From assembly GCA_013306675.1 (NCBI GenBank), contig JABLUY010000135.1, positions 1 to 64,000 on the forward strand: a stretch of 64,000 nt of DNA, in the 5' to 3' direction. The stretch comes from Thraustochytrium sp. TN22 (taxonomy: Eukaryota; Sar; Bigyra; Thraustochytrida; Thraustochytriidae). Shown piece after piece: positions 18,911 through 28,748 of the stretch. Below the pieces are notes generated by a model. That model saw only the letters and a program-made list of their open reading frames with translations, was not told the DNA's origin and searched no databases. The stretch's first letter is position 1. Every line of letters begins with the position of its first letter. The position numbers were made by a program, and so were the translations under genes.

Positions 18911-19172
18911 GCTGGCGTGCTTGTGCTTTGATCAGCCCAGGCCAGGCCAGGCCAGCCCAGGCGTGAGGGACCTTTGTTTTGCGGTTTTGCCAAGCATTTG
19001 AGCCCGGCCCACCGCCGGCTGTTGGTCCGGCGCATTCGTCTTCAAGTTGTTGTTCACGGTTCACGCAGGGCGGGCACAGTTGTGCAGCGCAGTGATGCCA
19101 GTGCTGCAGTGCAGCGCACTGCGCAGCGCCTCGTAGGGCCAACACGAGAAGAGGAAAAGCGCACAGGCCACT

Positions 19173-19200
19173 GGCAGGCAGGCAGGCAGGCAGGCAGGCT
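19173..19200. repeat. CAGG tetranucleotide microsatellite
   Basis: About seven uninterrupted CAGG units. Confidence 0.9.
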
Positions 19201-19993
19201 GCAAGAGCAGGACCTGGCTGCAGTGCAGGCGCAGTGCGGCATTCGCCCGAGCCCGCGATCGTCCGCTCCGCAAGGGAGGACAGTCCACGCCAGGTCCGTG
19301 CCTCCGCCGGCGCAAGTTCCGCCTCCCGCCAGCCGCCTCGGAGTCCCGAGCGAGCGAGCGGCCGGCCGGCCGGCCGCCGGCCTCGCGCCTCGCCTCGCCG
19401 GCCTCGCGCCTCGCGACGCTTCGCGGCGTCCGGCGCGCGCAGCCCTGCGCTTGCGTCTCATCAGACAGTGCTCTGCAGGCCCATGCGTGCACCAGCTGCT
19501 CTGCACAGCGATACAGAAATCGTGAATGAAGCCTGCCAGTGATGAGACGAAGCAGCTCGACTGGCCGGCAAGCGCTGGGCCAACAACGCCAGCGTGGCGT
19601 GCGTGGCGGCGCTTGGATCGAGCCGCTCGCTGCAGTCGCCGCAGTTGAGACCTGGCTTGCTTCGTATGCTGACGTCAGCCAAACTGCTGTGCGAAGGCGA
19701 GTTCGCGCGGAGCCGAGGTCGGCCAGGCCGCGGACATTCTGACAGCTTCTCATGACAGTAGATGGAAAGACGGCGGCGGTTGCGCCAGTTGCGCCACCTT
19801 TCAAGCACGTTCGACCGGTCCAAGGCATGAAGCAAGGTTCACGCCTCGCTGAACTGAACAGCTTGATCGCCACGCACCATGACAAAATAGCCGGATGCCT
19901 CGAAAAGGTCCGCAGCGGGTATTCTTGCAGCTGCCGGGCATTTGCCTCAACCGTTCCAAGGAAAGCTGCCAGTGATTGATGGCGCGTCAAGAT

Positions 19994-20079
19994 AGAACGT
20001 CGAGGAAGAACGTCAAGAGAGAACGTCAAGAGAGAACGTCGAGAGAGAACGTCAAGAGAGAAGAGAGAACGTCAAGAGT
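19994..20079. repeat. 13-bp tandem repeat (AGAACGTCAAGAG type)
   Basis: Six or so units of AGAACGTCAAGAG or AGAACGTCGAGAG with one partial unit. The sequence is purine-rich. Confidence 0.85.
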
Positions 20080-20628
20080 GATCGAAGCGTGCCGAAGCGT
20101 GGATGCAAAACAAAGAGCCGCCGGTCTTGAACGCCATGCTTTGCGCCTTTGTGGAGGTGCCTGCATAGCTTCGTGCTGAAGCAAGTCCCCCTTTGCTGGC
20201 TGAGCTCATTGACGTGCAGCGATGCTCCGCGCGCGAGATCCCCGTGCTACTCATCGACAAGCCGCACTCTCAGCGTCGCAAACAACGACTTCTGGTCTCT
20301 GCGTGGCGACACGAGACTGACAACAATTTCCTCGCTTACGACGCCGACGACGCTGCTGCAGACGTCAATGCAAACAGGAGGACGAGGACGAGGACGTCAC
20401 CCGTGCTGGCCGGCGCTGGCTTGGAGATGCCCAACTCAATGCCCAAACTCCTTGCCCCTGGAGGGCTGCAGTGCAGTGAGCGGCAGGATTCACGGCTGTT
20501 GACCACCTGACTCTGCCTGCCTGCCTGTTTGCTGCGACGCTCCCGCAACGAGATGCTGGCGACGCGCTGATCGATACAGAGAACTCGAGCTTGACCTCGG
20601 AGCCCGCCCGGACTGCACTGGCAGCGCC

Positions 20629-20656
20629 GTCGAGTCGAGTCGAGTCGAGTCGAGTC
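20629..20656. repeat. GTCGA pentanucleotide microsatellite
   Basis: Five to six GTCGA units in a row. Confidence 0.9.
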
Positions 20657-20981
20657 GGAGTTCCGGCGCTGGTGATGGCAGGTGCTCCTGATGCCACGAA
20701 GCTGCGGCGTGCCAAGTTGGTGCGCGTGCCATGCGCGGCCGCCGCTAACCTCGGAGCCCGAGCCCGGCCGGCGCGCGCGCGGCAAACCCGCAAGCGCAGC
20801 GCGGCAGGCAGCGCGGGCGGCAGGCGAAGAGCGCGGCGGCGGCAGCGACGGGCGGCGAGGGAGCGAGCCGGCGCGGGCGGGGCCAGGCGGGCGAGGCGGG
20901 GCGAGGCCGCGCGACGGAGGCGAGCGAGGGAAGGAGCACGGCCCCGCGGCTCCGAGTCGCGCGCGCTGCACAAGCACAAGG

Positions 20982-21590
20982 ATGGACCTGAGCACCAAGG
21001 TTCTGGAGCAGGCGGACGGCGACGGCGCGGTGGCCGCGCCGGTGCTGGCGCCGGAGCTGGAGAACGAGGACGGGGAGGATGAGGGCGCGGAGATGACGGT
21101 GGAGGGCGTGCTGGCGGCGCTGGGCAAGCTGGACTACAGGGTGCGGCTCCTGTTCACGCAGACGCACCACCAGCAGCTGGTGAGCAAGGCGGAGTGGAAG
21201 GACATGCGCAAGGACATCGACCGGTACTTGGCGTTCGCGGAGGAGATGGCCGAGATTGACCCGGACGGCGCGGAGCGCATCCACTCGCTGGCCGAGAAGG
21301 TGCTGGCGGTCGTGGCCGGCAACGAGTACCTGCAGGACGGCAAGAAGAGGTCGCTGGATGCCTGCCTGGAGCACGCCGAGGCCGCCGGCTGGGACTCGCT
21401 CGTCGACGAGCCTTGGCGGCCGCACTTGGTGGCCAAGGCGGCCAAGTGCAGCTACCCCAAGGCGGCCTCGGCGCTCCAGCAGACCAGCGACCTGCGCGAG
21501 GCCATCGACAGCGCGCCCTCCATGCAGAACGTGCGTTGGTCCACCGTGCCGGACGGCTGGGAGCCGCCTGTCAAGCCCGGCACGAAGTGA
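20982..21590 (+). CDS. Unidentified small helical protein
   Basis: 202 aa from ATG 20982 (A at -3, G at +4), which starts MDLSTKVLEQADGDGAVA; upstream the frame is low-complexity. Residues 20-40 are acidic. Residues 40-200 look like a compact, mostly helical domain (VEGVLAALGKLDYRVRLLF, then WKDMRKDIDRYLAFAEEMAE), with two tryptophan-containing blocks near the end (WDSLVDEPWRPHLV and WSTVPDGWEPPVKPG). No catalytic motif, signal peptide or membrane segment is visible. Balanced composition and strong third-position GC bias argue for a real gene. I do not recognise the family. Confidence 0.7.
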   Translation: MDLSTKVLEQADGDGAVAAPVLAPELENEDGEDEGAEMTVEGVLAALGKLDYRVRLLFTQTHHQQLVSKAEWKDMRKDIDRYLAFAEEMAEIDPDGAERIHSLAEKVLAVVAGNEYLQDGKKRSLDACLEHAEAAGWDSLVDEPWRPHLVAKAAKCSYPKAASALQQTSDLREAIDSAPSMQNVRWSTVPDGWEPPVKPGTK

Positions 21591-21659
21591 CCTTGAAGCT
21601 GTGCTGTGCCTACGAACCTGAGCCTGTGTGCGTGTCCGCGCGAGCACCTCGTCGTCCTC

Positions 21660-21834
21660 GGATCGAGCGCTCTCTGTGCATCATTGATCTTGTTGCGGGC
21701 GTCAAGAGCACTTGGCGGGTCGTCTGCCACGGATCGAGCGCCCTCTGTGCATCATTGGTTTTGTTGCGAGCGTCAAGAGCACTTCGCAGGTCGTCGGCCA
21801 CGGATGGAGCGCTCACTGTGCATCATTGATTTCG
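21660..21834. repeat. 71-bp tandem repeat, two and a half copies, plus a distant copy
   Basis: Units start at 21660, 21731 and 21802 with GGATCGAGCGCTCTCTGTGC-like sequence, followed by GCGTCAAGAGCACTT and GGTCGT-GCCAC. A further copy lies at about 22226-22296. Confidence 0.9.
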
Positions 21835-21871
21835 TTTCTCTTTTTCTCTGCGTTGTGCTGTGCTCTTCGCG

Positions 21872-22140
21872 AGATCTCGCGCCAGGGCCATGCCTTGTGC
21901 GAGATCTTCTCGCGCCAGGGCCATGCCTTGTGCGAGATCTTCTCGCGCCAGGGCCATGCCTTGTGCGAGATCTTCTCGCGCCAGGGCCATGCCTTGTGCG
22001 AGATCTCGCGCCAGGGCCATGCCTTGTGCGAGATCTTCTCGCGCCAGGGCCATGCCTTGTGCGAGATCTTCTCTCGCCAGAGTCATCCCTTGTGCTCTTC
22101 GCGAGACCTCGCGCCAGGGCCATGCCTTGTGCCCTTCGCG
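21872..22140. repeat. 33-bp tandem array containing GCGAGA-TCT-TCTCGC inverted repeats
   Basis: The core GCCAGGGCCATGCCTTGTGC, or a close variant, recurs at 21881, 21914, 21947, 21980, 22010, 22043, 22076 and 22113 (spacings 33,33,33,30,33,33,37). Between most units lies GCGAGATCTTCTCGC, a perfect 6-bp inverted repeat around TCT; in the 30-bp unit it is the 12-bp palindrome GCGAGATCTCGC. The array is not a CRISPR: the units are contiguous, with no unique spacers. Confidence 0.95.
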
Positions 22141-23269
22141 AGACCTAGCTTCGTTTGATTCGTCCTAATCTCTGGCGCGTCAAACAGAGCGTGCGAGGAA
22201 GAGCGTACGAACAGAGCCCGTGCGCGTGCGAGCGAGCGTCAAGTGCACTTGGCGGGTCGTCGGCCACGGATTGAGCGCTCTCTGTGCTTCATCATTCCTC
22301 TCCTCTCTGCGTTGTGCTGGCCCTGGCGGGCCCTGGCTTGTGCTCTTCGCGATACCTCGCTTCGTCTCGTTCGTCCTGATTACCACATTGAACCTTGAGC
22401 TCATCGCTTCGACTCGTGTCGTCTCACCTTTGGCTTGCCCTTGCCTTGCCCTTGCCACGCCTCCCCGCCTCCTCGTCTCGCTGTCCGCCTCGCCCTCGCA
22501 CTGCCAGGGCTCCCTGTCATTCACCTCAGGCCGGCCGCCACGCGCCCCGGCCCCGGGGAGCGAAGGGAAAAATCCTAGTGAGTGGTCCTCGCCGAGCGCG
22601 GGCGGCGTGGCGCGCGCCTCCGAGGCCGAGTCGCGGCGCGGCGGCGCGGGGCGGCGTGCGCGAGGTGGGGTCGGCGCGCTCGCTCGGCGGCGGGCCCAAG
22701 AGCCCCCATTCAAGAAGAGGCACCGTGCCACCGTCGCGGTGGCGGCACGGCTGTTCATGATGATCCACGGTGTCGAGCTGGCTGCCACCGACGATCCGAT
22801 CCACGGCCAGCTTGAAGGCACCGGCAGGATCGCGAACAGCCCCGCACACACGCGAGCCGAGCCGAGCCGAGCCGAGCCGGCCGCGCCTGGCCGTCGCTGC
22901 CGTCGCGAAGGCGCCGGCGGTGCCGGCGCTGGCGGCGCTGCGCGGCTGCGCCAGAGCGCCAGAGCGCCTCGCGGAGTGGGCGGTAACGCGGGGAGCGGCG
23001 TTCCACTCGGGGTGTTCTCTGCGGCGCGCGCAGCTGGGGGGGGCGGCGCTGGTCGCGCGGGGGCGGCGGCGACGGGCGGCGCGCAGGCGCGGCGCAGGTA
23101 GGGGGGGGAGGAAATTAAGGCGCAGAGCGGCGCGCGGTCCGGTGCGGGCGCGCGGTGCTCCCGCGGGCGCGCGGCGGCCAGCGGACGCGGCGCGCGGGCA
23201 GTTGCGGGCGGCGCGCGGGCGCCCCGCGCGGGCGCAAGGCGGCTTTGGCGCGCGCAAGTGCGGCGTTGG

Positions 23270-23465
23270 CGCGGCGCAAGTGGCGCTCGCGGCAGCGCAA
23301 GTGGCGGCGCGGCGGCGCAAGTGGCGGCGCCGGCGGCGGCCGCGCTCGCGGGCGCGCAACTGGCGCGCGGCGCCGGGCGCACTTGCAGCGGCGGCGCGCA
23401 AGTGGCGGCGGCGCGCGCGCAAGTGGCGGCCGCGCGCGCGCAAGTGGCGCAAAGCGGCGCGCAAG
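23270..23465. repeat. Dispersed GCGCAAGTGGCG motif in C+G-only leader
   Basis: At least six copies of GCGCAAGTGGCG or one-base variants lie within 200 bp, embedded in sequence made almost only of C and G, about 330-520 bp before the SRPK start codon. Confidence 0.75.
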
Positions 23466-23792
23466 GGCCGCGGCCCTCTTGCGCGCGCAGGCGGCGGCGC
23501 TCGGGTCGCGCGGCGCGCAACGCCCGCGCGGCGCGGCGCGGGCGCGGCGCGCGCGGCAGAGCGCGGCAGAGCGCAGCGGCGCGGCAGGCGGCGGCGCGGC
23601 GGCGGCGCGGCGCGGCGCGGCGCGCGCGGCGCGGCGCAGGCCGGCGCAGCCGGCGGCCGGCGGCGGCCGGCGGCGCGGCGCGCGGCGGGCCCGCGGGCAT
23701 CAGGGCCGCGGCGGCGGGCGCGCGCCCGCGGCGCGCCCGCGGCGCGAGCCGCGGGCGGGCGGGCGCGGCGCGGTGCGTGGAAGGACGGCGAG

Positions 23793-26700
23793 ATGTCGTC
23801 CGCGCACGCCGCGGCCGCCTCCAGCGCGAAGCGCAAGAGCGCGCGGCGCAAGGGCGAGGAGGCGGCGCAGCCGCAGGTGCACGCGCTGCAGGAGCAGCAG
23901 CTGGCGCTGCAGCTGCAGCAGCAGGAGCTCGGGGCCAGAGCGGGGGGCGCGAAGCTGATGCAGACGCAGTCGCTGCCGCAGCCGCAGCCGCTCGGCACCA
24001 GCAACGGGAAGAAGCGGGCGAGCATGCGCAGGTCGAGCTCGGACGTGGGCGAGGTGCCCGTGGTGCAGCTGGCGTGGAGCACGCAGGACGGCGGCGCGGG
24101 CTCGCAATCTGCCCGCAAGGCGAGCGCGGGCACGCGCAGCGGCAAGCTGTCGCGGAGATCCACGACCGAGTCCGTGCTGGCCGCCGGCGCCGGCGCCGGC
24201 AAGGCGTCGACGGCGTCCGTGTCGAGCGCGCCGGCGACCGGCAAGGCTGGGACTGGCGGCGGCGGCGGCGGTGTCGGCAGCAGCAGCAGCAGCAGCAGCA
24301 GCAGCGTCGGCAGCGTCGGCAGCAGCAGCAGCAGCGCGCAGCGCAGCGCGCGCAAGAAGTCCTGGGCCTCGCGCGACGCGTCGGCGTCGGCGTCGGCGGG
24401 CGCCCAGGCCACGCCGGCTGCGCGCGGCAAGTCGACCTCGGCCACGCTCAAGAAGTTCCGCGAGCTCAACGACTCGACGCGCTCACTGCGCGGCGTGGCG
24501 CGCGGGGGCGACCCCAAGCCGGGCGACCTGCACGTCAGCCTCGACCTCGGCCGGGGCCTGGGCCTGGGCCTGGGCCCGGACGCTGCCGCCCCCTCGGCTG
24601 CCTCGGCCTCGTCGAAACTCCTCACGCGCAAGGAGAAGCGCGCCTCCATCTCCAGAGCCATACCCGTGGGCAGCCTCACCGCCGGGGCGCGCGGCGGCGT
24701 CAGCGGCGGCGCGGCGCGCGGCGGCGGCGGCAGCGGCGCGGCGCGCGGCGCGGCGCGCGGCGCACCCGCGCCCGCACCCGCGGCGGCGGCGCGCGGCGGC
24801 GCGGCGGGCGCACGCGGACAGGCCGGCGCCGTTGCCATGGCCGGCGTCCTGAGCGCCAACGCCAAGGCGGCGATGCTGGGCGACGGGCTCGGCGGCGGCA
24901 ACGGAAACGGCGGCAAGAGCGGCAAGGGCGGCGGCAAGGGCGAGGACGAGGAGGACGACGAGGAGGACCTGCTCGGCCCGCCCAGCGACGCGCAGGACGG
25001 CGACGAGACGGAGGACGGCGGCGAGGAGGACGACGAGGACGACGAGAGCGAGGACGTGGAGCACAGCGGCGGCGGCGGCGGCGGCCGCGGCAAGGCCGGC
25101 GGCCGCGGCAGCGCCAAGAAGAAGAGCAGCGGCGGCGATGGGGATGATGACGACGACGATGATGACGAGGACGACGAGGACGACGAGGACGGCGGCAGCA
25201 ACGAGGACTACTCCGACGACGAGGACGAGGGCAGCGAAGGGTACCGACAGGGAGGGTACCACAGGGTGGCGGTGGGCGACGTTTTCAACAAGCGGTTCGA
25301 GGTGGAGGAGAAGCTGGGCTGGGGCCACTTCTCGACGGTGTGGCTCGTCTTCGACCGCAAGGACGAGCGATACGCGGCCATGAAGGTGCAGAAGAGCGCG
25401 CGCTCTTACCGGGACGCGGCGCTGGACGAGATCAAGCTGCTCAAGACCATCGCCAACAAGGCGCGCGACCCCAAGACGGGCGCGCCACGGAGCGACGAGG
25501 TCTATGTGGTGCAGCTGCTCGACAGCTTCGAGCACGAGGGCCCGCACGGCTTGCACATGTGCATGGTTTTCGAGGTGCTCGGCGATAACTTGCTCACGCT
25601 CATCAAGCACTACAAGTACCAAGGCATCCCACTGCACCTGGTGCGCCAGATCACCTACCAGATGTGCGTGGCGCTGCACTTTCTGCACCAGGACTGCAAA
25701 ATTATCCACACCGACCTCAAGCCGGAGAATGTGCTCATTGCCGGCCTGCACGGCGAGACCGTGGACGACCTGCTGCCCTCGCTGCCCTCGCTTCGCGCCT
25801 ACGCGCGTGCCTGCGAGGCCAAGACGCTGGGCGACGGGAAGAACGCCAAGTACGCGGGCCGCGCGCGCGTCGTTAGTGGCAACGCCGCGGCCGCCGCGGC
25901 GCTCGCCTCGCGCACCGCGGCGCGGCGCGCTGCGCTTTCGGGTCAAATTGCAGAGGTCGAGCGCAAGTTGGCCGACAACCCCAAACCTGACGACAACCGC
26001 AAGTGGAAGAAGAAGCTCAAGCGGCTTGAGCGCGAGCGCGACGAGCTCGCGCAGCAGGCGGCGGCCGCGGCCGCCGCGGTCGCCGCAGAGTCCGGTACGG
26101 CGGGCGGAAGCGGTAGAACCGGCGCGGCCGACGAAGACGAATACGACGGTGACGGCGACGCGAACGGGCCAGCGCCGGGCGTTGCCCGCGTCGCGGCCCT
26201 ACACGCGGAGCTCGCCGCGCGCACCAGCACCGGCGCGCGTGCGCGGTCCGGCGGCCCCTTTACCGTCAAGGCGAACGGCGCCAGCAGCGGCGCGCAGGCG
26301 TTCGGCCAGCCTCCCGTGCCGCCGGGTGCACCGAGCTCGCTGCGGCGGCGGCTGCGGCGGCGGCCCTTGGACCCGAACGAGGACAACGGCGTGCGGCTTT
26401 GGTACGATCACCTCGTGGTGGGCAACTTCCAGGCCGCGCCGCCCACGCCGCGCCAGCTCAAGGCGCAGCGTCGACGCAGCTTCGTGCTGGTGCCCGAGGA
26501 TGAAGTAGTCGATCCGCCCCTGACAGACCTGCGCAAGCCGTGCACGGTGAGCTTTGCCGCGCCGTACAAGGCGGTGGAGCGCGCCTTTGGCAAGCCGTCC
26601 GACCTGCCGCGCGGCCTGTCCAGCCTGGAGATGGACGTTGGCCTGGACGAAGACGTGCGCGCGCTCGCCAAGTGGGACCTCGTGCTGTGCGAGAGCAGGT

Positions 26701-28241
26701 CCCGCAAGGTTGTAGAAAAGGGCCGCGTCATGCTGCAGGGCAGTGGCCAAATTAAGCACGACGTCTCGCAGCTCACCTACGGCACGCTGCGGCACGGGTT
26801 TGCCGTCATGGGCTGGCCCGAAGCCGACATGCAGTGGCAGCCGGACCGCCAGGCCTGCGAGTGGAACGTGCTGTGCGACGAGGACTGCCTGGAGTCCACG
26901 CTTGGGGCCTTGGAGAGCCTGAGCGAACTCGAGGTGACCTTCATCTGCTGCCCGCCGCTCCCAATCGACCTCATCACCGAGGAGAACCTGGCGGCGCGCA
27001 TCGCCGGCGACTACGCGACCGGCGCCACGGACCCGGGCGCGCTGCTGGGCAACCCGACGCTGATGCGCGTCATGGCCAAGCACTTCCGATCCAACCTGGG
27101 CGACGAGCGTCCCCGCGAGCTCGCCGGCCTCATCAAGGGCGTGCACGTGCGCGCGCCCACGCTGCGTCCGCTTCGCAACCGCCTCGTCAACTTTGGCGTT
27201 GCGCCGCCCTACGCCGCCTCGGCCATGGAGCAGCGCAAGATGGTGCTGGACCTGGCCGCCGAGATGACCGAGGCGGACGGCGACGCTTTGGACGACATTG
27301 ACACCGACAACGCCACGGCAATCGACGAGGACGACCTCGACGCGCCCGTGCCGTTGCACGTGACCACGAGCCTGCCGGTGGCGGGCGGCGCCTCTGGCGC
27401 CGAGGCTGCGCTGCGCAGCAAGAGCTACAAGCCGACGCCCAAGCAGCGCAGCGTCAGCATGCGTTCCACGCACTCGCACGGTGACCCGGGCAACGGGCTA
27501 GCGCCCAACACCTCGGCGCCGGCGAGCCCAGGATCGGGGCGGCGCACAGGACCCAAGTCCAAGGCCGGCGCGCGCCGTCCGCCCTCGGCGCTCGGCATCC
27601 GAGAGGTCGGCCTGCAGGCGCAGCGCCTTGACAGCAAGGAGCCCGCCGATATCGTTGTCAAGGTCGTCGACTTGGGCAACGCCTGCTGGACCGACGAGCA
27701 CTTTTCTGAGGACATCCAGACGCGCCAGTACCGCTCGCCCGAGGTCATCATTGGCGCCAACTATGACACTTCCGCCGACATTTGGTCGCTCGCCTGCGTT
27801 GTCTTTGAGCTCGCCACGGGCGACCTCCTCTTCGAGCCCAAGTCTGGCGGCAACTACGAGCGTGACGAGGACCACCTGGCGCTCATGATCGAGCTTATCG
27901 GCAACATGCCCAAGAATTTCGCGCTCTCCGGCAAGCACTCCAAGCGCTTCTTTAACAAGAAGGCGCAGCTGCGCCACATCCACAGTCTGAACATGTGGCC
28001 CATGGAAAAGGTCCTGCGCGACAAGTATGACTTTAGCAAGGAGTCCGCAGCCGAGTTCGCCTCTTTTCTGCGTGGCATGCTCGAGTTCAACCCCAAGAAG
28101 CGCTCCTCTGCGGCCGACTGCCTCGACCACCCCTGGCTGCAGAGCAACCTGCCGCGCTCCAGCCCGCGCCGCAAGGCGGCCTCCTCGGCGCCGGACAAGT
28201 CGGCCACCAAGAAGCTCTCCTCTGCTTCTTCGTCTTCTTGA
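23793..28241 (+). CDS. SRPK: SRPK-family protein kinase with a very long spacer insert
   Basis: 1482 aa from ATG 23793; no other ATG occurs in the roughly 340 upstream open codons. Residues 1-480 are disordered (Ser, Gly and Ala runs, and acidic blocks near 390-480). The kinase N-lobe starts at about 495: LGWGHFSTVW glycine loop, AAMKVQK lysine, and HTDLKPEN catalytic loop at about 638-646 (HTD in place of HRD is normal for SRPKs). The frame then enters an insert of about 630 residues before VVDLGNACW (DLG, about 1291), TRQYRSPEVIIG, SADIWSLACVVFELATGDLLFEP and a normal C-lobe. SRPKs phosphorylate SR splicing factors; in known members the spacer controls localisation. Here residues about 866-1146 of the insert look folded rather than disordered. 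The C-terminus is Ser/Lys-rich. Confidence 0.95.
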   Translation: MSSAHAAAASSAKRKSARRKGEEAAQPQVHALQEQQLALQLQQQELGARAGGAKLMQTQSLPQPQPLGTSNGKKRASMRRSSSDVGEVPVVQLAWSTQDGGAGSQSARKASAGTRSGKLSRRSTTESVLAAGAGAGKASTASVSSAPATGKAGTGGGGGGVGSSSSSSSSSVGSVGSSSSSAQRSARKKSWASRDASASASAGAQATPAARGKSTSATLKKFRELNDSTRSLRGVARGGDPKPGDLHVSLDLGRGLGLGLGPDAAAPSAASASSKLLTRKEKRASISRAIPVGSLTAGARGGVSGGAARGGGGSGAARGAARGAPAPAPAAAARGGAAGARGQAGAVAMAGVLSANAKAAMLGDGLGGGNGNGGKSGKGGGKGEDEEDDEEDLLGPPSDAQDGDETEDGGEEDDEDDESEDVEHSGGGGGGRGKAGGRGSAKKKSSGGDGDDDDDDDDEDDEDDEDGGSNEDYSDDEDEGSEGYRQGGYHRVAVGDVFNKRFEVEEKLGWGHFSTVWLVFDRKDERYAAMKVQKSARSYRDAALDEIKLLKTIANKARDPKTGAPRSDEVYVVQLLDSFEHEGPHGLHMCMVFEVLGDNLLTLIKHYKYQGIPLHLVRQITYQMCVALHFLHQDCKIIHTDLKPENVLIAGLHGETVDDLLPSLPSLRAYARACEAKTLGDGKNAKYAGRARVVSGNAAAAAALASRTAARRAALSGQIAEVERKLADNPKPDDNRKWKKKLKRLERERDELAQQAAAAAAAVAAESGTAGGSGRTGAADEDEYDGDGDANGPAPGVARVAALHAELAARTSTGARARSGGPFTVKANGASSGAQAFGQPPVPPGAPSSLRRRLRRRPLDPNEDNGVRLWYDHLVVGNFQAAPPTPRQLKAQRRRSFVLVPEDEVVDPPLTDLRKPCTVSFAAPYKAVERAFGKPSDLPRGLSSLEMDVGLDEDVRALAKWDLVLCESRSRKVVEKGRVMLQGSGQIKHDVSQLTYGTLRHGFAVMGWPEADMQWQPDRQACEWNVLCDEDCLESTLGALESLSELEVTFICCPPLPIDLITEENLAARIAGDYATGATDPGALLGNPTLMRVMAKHFRSNLGDERPRELAGLIKGVHVRAPTLRPLRNRLVNFGVAPPYAASAMEQRKMVLDLAAEMTEADGDALDDIDTDNATAIDEDDLDAPVPLHVTTSLPVAGGASGAEAALRSKSYKPTPKQRSVSMRSTHSHGDPGNGLAPNTSAPASPGSGRRTGPKSKAGARRPPSALGIREVGLQAQRLDSKEPADIVVKVVDLGNACWTDEHFSEDIQTRQYRSPEVIIGANYDTSADIWSLACVVFELATGDLLFEPKSGGNYERDEDHLALMIELIGNMPKNFALSGKHSKRFFNKKAQLRHIHSLNMWPMEKVLRDKYDFSKESAAEFASFLRGMLEFNPKKRSSAADCLDHPWLQSNLPRSSPRRKAASSAPDKSATKKLSSASSSS

Positions 28242-28748
28242 TTGAGGTCTGCCTCTCTCCTTCTGTCTCCGCCCGCGTGCACTGCACTGCACTGCACTGC
28301 ACTGCAGTGGAGGTCCGGGTCCGCACCGGACCGCATCGAGAGGCATGCTGCGTGGACTTTTTGTGTGTGCACAGTGGCAGCGGGCTGCGAAACTCAAAGA
28401 GAGAGAGAGAGAGAGAGCAGAGCACTGCGAGCAGAACGAGGCAATCCTGCCATGTTTGACCGACCGGATGAAGGAACGAATGACCTAAATCTGTCGAGTG
28501 CATGTGAACGAGTCAAAAGCAAAAAGAACGAAAATAAAAAGGGCAAATAAAAGGAATGTGAGATCTGGCAAATAAAAGGGGGCTTCTGGCCCACGCAGGC
28601 TTGAGGCTCGCGCAGGCCTGAGCCACATGCGTCAACGTCTATCATCCCAAGTGCGCAGCGCTTGCCTTGGTGGAGACCTGGGGAGCAACAGCCGCAGATA
28701 GGCTGGCCCTTTGCGTGGCCCCGGATGAGCAGCTGGCATGCATCATGA
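28242..28748. other. Convergent 3' intergenic region with AATAAA-like signals
   Basis: Contains a GCACT/ACTGC repeat (about 28277-28307), a GA-dinucleotide run (about 28398-28417) and three AATAAAA sites near 28531, 28546 and 28573, the last two inside repeated GGCAAATAAAAGG. They are candidate polyadenylation signals for the SRPK gene. No gene is seen. Confidence 0.55.

Larger units (their letters stand above)
18911..20981. other. 2-kb intergenic region with several simple repeats
   Basis: No supported gene. A leftward ORF near 19061-20029 lacks any family signal and runs through repeats. Contents: a TTCAAGTTG element at 19041 near the membrane-dehydrogenase start; a CAGG tetranucleotide run (19173-19200); a 13-bp tandem repeat (19994-20079); a GTCGA pentanucleotide run (20629-20656); and a long C+G leader before the next ATG. 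Confidence 0.5.
21591..23792. other. 2.2-kb repeat field and extremely GC-rich leader of the SRPK gene
   Basis: No gene supported. From left to right: a 71-bp tandem repeat (21660-21834), a 33-bp palindrome-containing array (21872-22140), a diverged copy of the surrounding block lacking the array (about 22226-22380), then an increasingly C+G-only stretch (about 23100-23790) that directly precedes the SRPK ATG. Open frames here are products of composition and of repeat lengths that are multiples of three. Confidence 0.55.

Noticed and set aside
19805-19825. tRNA B-box-like GTTCGACCG
   Set aside because: No T-stem, anticodon arm or acceptor stem can be formed around it.
19061-20029. Leftward 320-codon ORF in the intergenic region
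   Set aside because: It crosses simple repeats, is Arg/Ala/Cys-biased and has no recognisable domain.
21872-22140. CRISPR-like array
   Set aside because: Units are contiguous, there are no unique spacers, and the DNA is nuclear and eukaryotic.
21606-22158. ORFs encoding 11-residue repeats over the 33-bp array
   Set aside because: A 33-bp unit is a multiple of three and stays open in several frames on both strands. This does not show coding.
22770-23792. 340-codon N-terminal extension of the SRPK
   Set aside because: There is no ATG in frame before 23793, and the composition is Arg/Ala/Gly-only.
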